From Colwellia psychrerythraea 34H (GTDB lineage Bacteria; Pseudomonadota; Gammaproteobacteria; Enterobacterales; Alteromonadaceae), in NCBI RefSeq assembly GCF_000012325.1, contig NC_003910.7, positions 3,100,001-3,164,000 on the forward strand: a stretch of 64,000 bases of DNA, in the 5' to 3' direction. The position numbers were made by a program, and so were the translations under genes. Positions 58,584 to 64,000 of the stretch are shown here, one piece after another. Positions within the stretch are counted from its first letter, which is position 1. Each line of letters starts with the position of its first letter. The notes under the pieces were generated by a model, which searched no databases, had not been told where the DNA came from, and saw nothing but the letters and a program-made list of their open reading frames with translations.

Positions 58584-59159
58584 TTATTTGGGCTTTTCTT
58601 CGTGAACAAGCATATTCATGAATTTTTCAAACCGCCTTAGTCTAGTTTCGGGCTTCTTTGCACTTATCAATCCGTAAGCGATAACATAACGACTGGATTT
58701 ATTGAGCGTTTCAAAAAACGCTTTAGCATTCGACTTATTCTCCAGTGCCGCCAGGAAATCTGCAGGTACTTCCATTTCACTTACTACATAGGCGTTTTCC
58801 CAACGACCGTCCGATTTTGCAGCACGAATATGCACGAGTCCTGATTCCATCATCCGCTCTTCACTTATCAATCGTTCAGCATGCTCTGTGTTCCTTTTAG
58901 ACCAATTGCTTCGCATTTTTCTGGGAGTAATGCGCTGAAGATAGGCTTGGTCATCGATTGACTTCTTGATACCATCAATCCAACCCCAACATAGAACCTC
59001 GATCACGACATCATTCCAAGTCACACTCTCAATCCCAGTATTTTTTTTGTATATCTTCACCCATAGTTCTCTTTCAGAGCCATGATTCACCTTTAGCCAC
59101 TCACCGAGATCTTTCGGTGTGGTAAACGTCTTGATTCTCAATGGATCTGGTTCAGGCAT
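58584..59159 (-). CDS. YdeI/OmpD-associated family protein (gene cassette)
   Basis: A 191-residue soluble protein recognised as YdeI family: GEWLKVNHGSERELWVKIYK, VEVLCWGWIDGIKKSIDD-like residues and RITPRKMRSNWSKRNTEHAE. Called bacteriocin-protection in some annotations; biochemical function is not established. GAGGG is seven bases before the ATG. It overlaps the DUF2867 gene by eight bases, so this cassette carries two genes. Confidence 0.85.
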   Translation of the reverse strand: MPEPDPLRIKTFTTPKDLGEWLKVNHGSERELWVKIYKKNTGIESVTWNDVVIEVLCWGWIDGIKKSIDDQAYLQRITPRKMRSNWSKRNTEHAERLISEERMMESGLVHIRAAKSDGRWENAYVVSEMEVPADFLAALENKSNAKAFFETLNKSSRYVIAYGLISAKKPETRLRRFEKFMNMLVHEEKPK

Positions 59160-59673
59160 CTGAGCCCTCCGCTCGCTTAATGGATGAAGGTACTATTAAT
59201 TTATGCATAGGCTTCACGAACAACATATATAATTTACCAAGAAAATTATGAACATGCACCACAGTCGACATTGAAACTACATGGGGTTTACCCACTTCGG
59301 TATGCACGGAAACATTTACATCCAAATGTTTATCCGAATCACCTAAAATAATTTCATTATCACTTAAAAAAAGTAAGGTAAAGATCCCAACCCTATCACC
59401 TACTTGATATTCACAAAGTAGTTTATTTGCGTCTAAGTCACCTAAATGACCAATATTATTCAACCCAAACACTGATACAATTTTATTTCGACTGGCCATT
59501 AAAAAATTAACCCAACTAGGTACTTTAGATGCGTGGTCTATCCAAATTTGAAGTGCAACTCTGCCTGGTTTGCTTGAACAAAAAGAGTATGAGTCTGAGT
59601 AATAGGAACCGTTAAGAATTTTAAATACCTCACTGTTAATTGGGACACATACTTTCTTAACAGGAAACGCCAT
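59152..59673 (-). CDS. DUF2867 family protein (gene cassette)
   Basis: A 173-residue protein resembling DUF2867: YYSDSYSFCSSKPGR near the N terminus, GDRVGIFTLLFLSDNEIILG in the middle and VHVHNFLGKLYMLFVKPMHKL near the C terminus. Function unknown. It begins about 20 bases after the attC core and overlaps the YdeI-like gene. Confidence 0.78.
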   Translation of the reverse strand: MAFPVKKVCVPINSEVFKILNGSYYSDSYSFCSSKPGRVALQIWIDHASKVPSWVNFLMASRNKIVSVFGLNNIGHLGDLDANKLLCEYQVGDRVGIFTLLFLSDNEIILGDSDKHLDVNVSVHTEVGKPHVVSMSTVVHVHNFLGKLYMLFVKPMHKLIVPSSIKRAEGSDA

Positions 59674-59692
59674 AGTCAGATACTCTGTTGAT

Positions 59693-59792
59693 GCCTAACG
59701 GCCCAATAAGGGGCTAAGAATTGTATGTTAAAAGTGAAGCTGAACGGAACCGAGCAAACGGTGAGCAGTCCCGCTTAATTGGCTGGTTAGCA
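59693..59792 (-). repeat. attC site
   Basis: GCCTAAC (59693-59699) and GTTAGCA (59786-59792) are the outer cores, 100 bp apart. The interior is weakly self-complementary and diverged from the other sites in this window. Confidence 0.75.
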
Positions 59793-59798
59793 ATACGG

Positions 59799-60374
59799 TT
59801 ACATGCCAACAAGGGTTGCATACAAACCGAAAACAGCCAAGAACCAAAATACAACTCCTAATGCTAACCAAAAATAATTTAAGCCCGTTAGATTGCTATT
59901 TGATTCGCCATGTACATCTTCACCAGCAAAGTTTGCCAAAGATTGCGCTTGATACAAAACCCAACACGATACAGGTAGAATTAATAAGCTAAAGTAAAAG
60001 GTTATTGGGTTGCCGTAGCCATTATCTGAAAATTGACCAAAAATTTGGCAACCAATAGTAAATACCACATATATGGTTGCCAAATAATTAATGCTTTTAG
60101 GCTTTTCTCCAGTTTTGTTTGTGTATTTCATTTCGAATAAAGCAAACAAAGAATGAGTAAAGAAGATAGAAAATATTCCCCTCATAATTGGCCACATATC
60201 TTCATTCGCACTTTTTTTGTATTGGCTCCAATGTTTAAAGAACCAATAAACGGTATATAGACTAAATGTGCCGATGAATAAAATTAAGAATTTTTTTGGG
60301 GATACTACATAAAATTCCATTTCATTTGATTTAACTTGAGATTCAGCTTCAGAACTTTCGTTACTTGCTTGCAT
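59799..60374 (-). CDS. Hypothetical membrane protein (gene cassette)
   Basis: A 191-residue protein with a hydrophilic N-terminal part (about 20 residues) and about four or five hydrophobic segments. FYVVSPKKFLILFIGTFSLY and TVYWFFKHWSQYKK are at its start and resemble DUF4234-type proteins only in general. AAGGAG is six bases before the ATG at 60374; the upstream in-frame start at 60404 has none. Function unknown. Confidence 0.7.
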   Translation of the reverse strand: MQASNESSEAESQVKSNEMEFYVVSPKKFLILFIGTFSLYTVYWFFKHWSQYKKSANEDMWPIMRGIFSIFFTHSLFALFEMKYTNKTGEKPKSINYLATIYVVFTIGCQIFGQFSDNGYGNPITFYFSLLILPVSCWVLYQAQSLANFAGEDVHGESNSNLTGLNYFWLALGVVFWFLAVFGLYATLVGM

Positions 60375-60395
60375 TGCTACTCCTTGCTGATGTAT

Positions 60396-60467
60396 TGCTA
60401 ACACTTGCTTAAGCAGGAAATATAGTTGGCTATAATGTTTGAGGAACGAAAAACAGCCAACTGTAGA
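60396..60467 (-). repeat. attC half-site
   Basis: TGCTAAC core and the arms GTTGGCT and AGCCAACTGT are present, but the other core is missing: the YidC-like gene's stop codon falls where it should be. Probably truncated. Confidence 0.6.
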
Positions 60468-61118
60468 TTAAATCGCTTTATTGATTTCTTGTTTTTGAAA
60501 ATAGTTATTAAGCACCAATGATTGCAGTAAACTTGTAACGCTAGATGTTGCCCAATATAAGCCGATAGCTGATGGGAAACTGATTAAGGTAATAATACAA
60601 ATAATAGCGGGAATAATAAATAATAAGGTGCTTGTTTGCTCAGCACTACCAGGCATCATGATCATAGAAAAATAGGTAATAACTCCGACCAATAATGCGA
60701 GTGCAACATCTGGCTTTGCAATATTAGCAATCCAAGCAAACTTACTATTAAACACTATCTGTTGAAGAGCTTGGAACATGCCAAAACCAAAAACGCCCTG
60801 ACTGGCGATATTAATAACACTCTTTTTATCTAGAATTTTAATGTTGTTCTTTTTATATAACGCCATTGTAGATTTGGCTATTTCATTAGGTTTATCTTTA
60901 TGTATAACTTTTATTTTATCCAATTCTGGTTTTAATGCTGATATTGCCTTTTTATTTCTATACATATTCGCCATAGCTAAAAGATTAATTGGCATTAAAA
61001 CCAAGCGACCTATCAGAGTGAACAAAATGATTGCCACAGCCTCACCAACACCCACTTCGTGGGTCAAAAACGCTATAGACTGCACAATAAAACTTGTAAA
61101 AAAATTCCAAATATCCAT
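60468..61118 (-). CDS. YidC/Oxa1-family membrane insertase paralogue (gene cassette)
   Basis: A 216-residue inner-membrane protein of the YidC/Oxa1/Alb3 family. AIILFTLIGRLVLMPINLLA carries the conserved Arg of the hydrophilic groove, followed by the cytoplasmic hairpin KKAISALKPELDKIKVIHKD and ALYKKNNIK. Three or four more membrane segments follow. It lacks the large periplasmic domain of proteobacterial YidC, as in Gram-positive or accessory forms. AAGGAAG before the ATG at 61118 favours this start over 61139. It has its own promoter with twin operators. Confidence 0.82.
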   Translation of the reverse strand: MDIWNFFTSFIVQSIAFLTHEVGVGEAVAIILFTLIGRLVLMPINLLAMANMYRNKKAISALKPELDKIKVIHKDKPNEIAKSTMALYKKNNIKILDKKSVINIASQGVFGFGMFQALQQIVFNSKFAWIANIAKPDVALALLVGVITYFSMIMMPGSAEQTSTLLFIIPAIICIITLISFPSAIGLYWATSSVTSLLQSLVLNNYFQKQEINKAI

Positions 61119-61131
61119 TTCAACTTCCTTT

Positions 61132-61177
61132 TTTGACATATTATGTCAAAAATAACCAGTAAGACATATTATGTCAA
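61132..61177 (-). promoter_or_regulatory. Promoter with twin palindromic operators
   Basis: GACATATTATGTC (6-1-6 palindrome) occurs twice, at 61135-61147 and 61163-61175. Read on the minus strand, TTGACA (61172-61177) and TATTTT (61149-61154) lie 17 bases apart as a -35/-10 pair. One operator covers the -35 and the other the start region, a clear repression layout. Confidence 0.6.
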
Positions 61178-61244
61178 GTGATTTTTATTGGTACTTTTTG
61201 ATACTGAAACATGTTGAAATTATAAAACCGACAGTTTTAAAAGC

Positions 61245-61346
61245 ATGTAACGCACCCCAATAAACGGCTAAAAATTGTTTACTAAAATATTTGAATCACG
61301 AACAACAGCCAGCTGTTATTTGTTACTTTAGACACCCTCTTAGTGC
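61245..61346 (-). repeat. attC site with degenerate core
   Basis: ATGTAAC (61245-61251), a fold-back TTGTTTACT/AACAACAGCCAGC region and TTAGTGC near the other end. The second core has lost its leading G. It lies between the YidC-like and DUF1993 genes. Confidence 0.6.
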
Positions 61347-61348
61347 TG

Positions 61349-61876
61349 TCATGCCTCCCAGCTAAATCCCTTTGGATACTGGTGTATTCCATCGAAATCA
61401 CCTTTTGTAACTGAAACACCATTGTTCTTTGCAATAGCATATACCATGCTGATATGAAAAAAGAAATTGGGGAGCACAAATGAAGACATATATTCTGAAG
61501 CTGGCATAGATATTTCTTTAAACCCAGCAGTGTCTTGAACGTTGAGGTTTAGCTGTTCTAATGTTGGTTCAGATAATTTATTAATATAATCAATTGCGGT
61601 TACAACATACGTTTTAAGTCCGCAAAAACTATCAATATCACCCTCTAACTCTTTATATTCTTTACCAGATAGAGGACAACAAGCTCTTAAAGCAAAATTT
61701 GTTGCGATTTTTGCTTGTACGTTGAATGGAAACATATCATCAACAAGTCTTGCATTAAGCAACTCTGATTCATTTAAAGAGCTATCTTCAACTTTTTCGA
61801 TAAGCTTATGAAGAAGCTCTAAATGCTTCAAAAATATATCTCGATGTTTAATATACAAATCAATTCTCGATAGCAC
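61349..61876 (-). CDS. DUF1993 family protein (gene cassette)
   Basis: A 175-residue protein recognised as DUF1993 by ELLNARLVDDMFPFNVQAKIA at about residue 38 and by PNFFFHISMVYAIAKNNGV near the C terminus, a DinB-like helical fold. Function unknown. The GTG at 61876 gives the normal length, but it lies only two bases after the cassette junction (G|TTAGTG), with no ribosome site of its own. A later TTG is possible. Confidence 0.75.
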   Translation of the reverse strand: MLSRIDLYIKHRDIFLKHLELLHKLIEKVEDSSLNESELLNARLVDDMFPFNVQAKIATNFALRACCPLSGKEYKELEGDIDSFCGLKTYVVTAIDYINKLSEPTLEQLNLNVQDTAGFKEISMPASEYMSSFVLPNFFFHISMVYAIAKNNGVSVTKGDFDGIHQYPKGFSWEA

Positions 61877-61972
61877 TAACGCTTGATTAACAGGAAAAAA
61901 ATAGTTGGTTAAAATAAGCTACGCAGGAGCAAAAACCAACTGTTATTTGTCCTGCTTTAACAACTTTTAGCT
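61874..61972 (-). repeat. attC site
   Basis: CACTAAC (61874-61880) starts it; arms AGTTGGTT and AACCAACTGT form the hairpin; TTTAGCT (61966-61972) is a degenerate second core. Total about 99 bp. Confidence 0.7.
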
Positions 61973-61976
61973 TTGA

Positions 61977-62489
61977 TTAGAAATAAAAATTTAATCCTAT
62001 TGCACCGTAATTTGTATCTGACGCCACATTAAATTCTGATTTTATCTCAATCATTTTATTGAACTTATATGAAAGGCCTGCTCCAAATAATACTCCTCCA
62101 CTTGAGTCGTCTGAAAAGTTATTTGTAATTGGAACTGCCGTTACATCACTACTTTGGGAAAAATAGCCTAGTTTTCCTATAAGATTAAAATTCCCGATAG
62201 GATATGTATAAAGTGCTGAGAGTGAAATTGCATCACTATCGATTGAGTATTTCACATTAGACTTGGTCGTGTCATAACCACCTAGATCTAGATAGCTTGC
62301 TTCAACAGCAAACGATGAGTTTATTTTGTACCCCAAGTGAACCTCATAGCCTGAATTATATTCAGACTCTCCAGCTAAGTCAGTTTCAGCACTTAAAACT
62401 GATGCACCTGCATAATATCCTGATGTATCAGCTAAGACACTTGTTGTGAATAGAGTACCTAAAATGGCAGATATAATCCTTATTTGCAT
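61977..62489 (-). CDS. Outer-membrane beta-barrel protein (gene cassette)
   Basis: A 170-residue exported protein: signal peptide residues 1-20 (cleaved near VLADT), then about eight alternating amphipathic strands and a terminal Phe in GAIGLNFYF. This is the small OmpA-like/opacity-type barrel. AAGGAATAATAA precedes the ATG. No binding partner can be named. Confidence 0.8.
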   Translation of the reverse strand: MQIRIISAILGTLFTTSVLADTSGYYAGASVLSAETDLAGESEYNSGYEVHLGYKINSSFAVEASYLDLGGYDTTKSNVKYSIDSDAISLSALYTYPIGNFNLIGKLGYFSQSSDVTAVPITNNFSDDSSGGVLFGAGLSYKFNKMIEIKSEFNVASDTNYGAIGLNFYF

Positions 62490-62532
62490 TTATTATTCCT
62501 TTAGTTAATTAAATACTACAGTTTGATTTTAA

Positions 62533-62561
62533 AGTTAACGCCTCTGAATGACTTGTTATGT
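62533..62561 (-). repeat. Collapsed attC
   Basis: AGTTAACGCC and CTTGTTATGT, the two ends of an attC, are 29 bases apart with no central hairpin. The stop codon of the next gene lies in the second core. Confidence 0.5.
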
Positions 62562-63236
62562 TCGATGAGCACCAACTTCAAAAAACTTCACTTTCTCAGA
62601 GATTTGCTTTAACACCCATGGAGGAGTAATAACTGAAATATTAGTTACTCCCAATTCTATGAGACTATCCAAGGAATAATACCAACCTACATATCCTTTA
62701 TTGCCATATAGGTTTTGATAATATTCTGATTGCCCTAAAGAAGATATTTCACGGTTAACATTTATTTTTTTATAAAATTGGATTTCTCTTTGACTTGATT
62801 TTTCAATATATTTTTTTACTTGTTTTTGCTGATTTTCAGGTAAAGTTGATATTTGAGAAGCAATATTAGCTAAACCACCATGAAACCCAACTATTCCTGT
62901 GTTACTCAAGATTTTATTTTTACCTGCGGGAAATACGTAGTTAGCGCATGATGAAAGACAATAATCTAAAACCTTAACGTTTAATTGGTTTTCAAAAATA
63001 AACTCGGCCAAATCCATGCCGTTATTAACGTCACCGCCTTTGCTTTTAATCACTACAGTATCAGTAGTTTGGTGGTTTTCTTTATATAATGAAAACAATT
63101 CAATATTGGCTTCTTTACGTATTCCACCATCATAATGAATTTCATTTCCCTGAACAAAAACACTTGTTATTTCTTCAGAGAAAACATTAAACGATAATAA
63201 TAGCGATAATAAAACCACTTCTCGTAGATTCAACAT
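62556..63236 (-). CDS. Secreted ClpP/crotonase-fold protein (gene cassette)
   Basis: A 226-residue protein with a signal peptide (residues 1-20). The middle has a ClpP-like serine-protease fold as in COG3904 proteins: VVIKSKGGDVNNGMDLAEFI, DYCLSSCANYVFPAGKNK (candidate Ser) and GIVGFHGGLAN (candidate His). Activity is not shown. AAGGAG is eight bases before the ATG. First cassette of array 2. Confidence 0.75.
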   Translation of the reverse strand: MLNLREVVLLSLLLSFNVFSEEITSVFVQGNEIHYDGGIRKEANIELFSLYKENHQTTDTVVIKSKGGDVNNGMDLAEFIFENQLNVKVLDYCLSSCANYVFPAGKNKILSNTGIVGFHGGLANIASQISTLPENQQKQVKKYIEKSSQREIQFYKKINVNREISSLGQSEYYQNLYGNKGYVGWYYSLDSLIELGVTNISVITPPWVLKQISEKVKFFEVGAHRT

Positions 63237-63252
63237 ACTAACTCCTTTTAGT

Positions 63253-63404
63253 ACATAACAGTTTATTATGTAGACGTCTCAGTAATAACGCCCGTTGTTT
63301 ATATTTGATTTACATTACATTAATATCACATAATTTCAATAGTTTAGAAACTGAAAATTTTTATTTTGTTAAAACTTGGATATTACTGAGAAGTCTCAGT
63401 AATA
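63253..63404. repeat. Proximal border of cassette array 2
   Basis: Homologous to 4550-4703, with the same order of blocks, ending in the palindrome TATTACTGAGA-AG-TCTCAGTAATA at 63381-63404. Confidence 0.65.
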
Positions 63405-63410
63405 TAAAAC

Positions 63411-63773
63411 ATGCAACCCAATACAATTATCCATATTATCAACACCCCCAAAGCAAACAACTATTTATACGCAGCGAGTAAAGCGGCAATTATTCAAATG
63501 ACACATCACCTTACTGCTGATTTAGTGAAAGACAATATAAACATTAATGCGATAGCTCCGGGGTTCTTCCTAAGTAAGTTAACTAAATATATTGTTAACG
63601 AACAAGAAGCACAATTTGATAAAAAAATGGTGCCAAAAGAGCGTTTAGGTCAAACAGAAGATATTGCTGACGCTGCCATATATTTATCCTCACAAGCATC
63701 AAGTTGGATGACGGGACACACATTAGTACTAGATGGCGGTGTTATTGCAAACAGTGGTTATGGTGAGTTTTAG
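63411..63773 (+). pseudogene. Short-chain dehydrogenase lacking its N-terminal half
   Basis: 120 codons that match the C-terminal half of an SDR: YAASKAAIIQMTHHLT with the catalytic Tyr and Lys, NINAIAPGFFLSK, RLGQTEDIADAAIYLSS and GHTLVLDGG. The NAD-binding TGxxxGxG region and about 130 residues are missing; the frame starts seven bases from the array-2 palindrome. Most likely the array replaced the front of the gene. Confidence 0.8.
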
Positions 63774-63803
63774 ACGCTATGTTCTAAACGCTCAATTGAT
63801 TAA

Positions 63804-63953
63804 TTACTTTTTAAGTGCTTTCCATCTATATACTGCGTAAATAGTGACAATAGCTAAGACTACAGCGCCTAGTCCTGAGAAAAAACTACCAATAGTGGCT
63901 AGCTCGGCCGCTGAAATAGTTGTTGTTTCGGTCACTTTAGCGGTTACTTGCAT
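63804..63953 (-). CDS. Small single-pass membrane protein
   Basis: A 49-residue frame: MQVTAKVTETTTISAAELAT followed by one hydrophobic segment (about 20-42) and a basic end (RWKALKK). AAAGGA lies eight bases before the ATG. It is too short for database-style recognition by eye, but the ribosome site and membrane pattern support it. No function known. Confidence 0.55.
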   Translation of the reverse strand: MQVTAKVTETTTISAAELATIGSFFSGLGAVVLAIVTIYAVYRWKALKK

Positions 63954-64000
63954 CGAGATAATCCTTTAATATAAGAGTACATAATACTGTTATAATCAGC

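Overview
The window looks like chromosomal DNA of a cold-adapted marine gammaproteobacterium, most likely Colwellia or a close relative. This rests on the AT-rich base composition, the housekeeping genes (pheS-pheT-ihfA, ttcA, ppsA/ppsR, a class I DAHP synthase), marine sulfatases and MITE-type repeats. The genus is an inference from gene content; no rRNA or tRNA gene was seen.

The layout runs as follows. (1) 0.3-4.7 kb is an integron-type gene cassette array without an integrase (a CALIN). Three leftward cassettes (UPF0158 protein, small lipoprotein, RDD membrane protein) are separated by attC sites. Two of these attC sites are each split at the same position by a different IS3-family element. 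(2) 5.1-22 kb is mostly ordinary chromosome: a PEP-CTERM/CHRD protein, MFS transporter, a CBS-domain gene with a sigma-54 promoter and NtrC-type site, a LysR/azoreductase pair, a YbcJ-like S4 protein, ttcA, a Bax-like protein, a LysE exporter, DUF1415, an ATM1-type ABC exporter, a PafA-like phosphatase and an AraC regulator. (3) 22.4-38.0 kb is a rightward cluster: three paralogous periplasmic sulfatases, an exported SUMF1-fold protein, an eight-heme cytochrome c with TPRs, then MoxR-DUF58-DUF4381-VWA-VWA-TPR-BatD in a tightly overlapping run. (4) 38.3-45.9 kb holds ihfA, pheT and pheS (leftward), a small membrane protein and a YdiJ-type FAD/Fe-S dehydrogenase.

(5) 46.7-51.9 kb is a compact seven-gene rightward operon: YHS protein, small membrane protein, two ATP-grasp proteins, an MFS transporter, a DinB-fold protein and an NRDE/TANGO2 protein. 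The last five genes overlap one another. It resembles an uncharacterised small-molecule pathway with an exporter. (6) 52.1-57.8 kb carries ppsA with its regulator ppsR in divergent orientation, a nested pair of MITEs between them, a DAHP synthase and a low-molecular-weight protein tyrosine phosphatase. (7) 58.1-63.8 kb is a second integrase-less cassette array: YdeI-like + DUF2867, a membrane protein, a YidC/Oxa1 paralogue with twin operators, DUF1993, an outer-membrane barrel and a secreted ClpP-fold protein. It sits between a chimeric acyl-CoA-dehydrogenase/aldolase remnant and an SDR gene that has lost its N-terminal half.

The most unusual structure is the pair of cassette arrays. Although about 54 kb apart and carrying different genes, they share the same distal border (about 66 bp) and the same proximal border (about 150 bp, ending in a palindrome built on ATTACTGAGA). 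This suggests a common platform, either a duplicated attI-like site or a mobile unit that carries cassettes.
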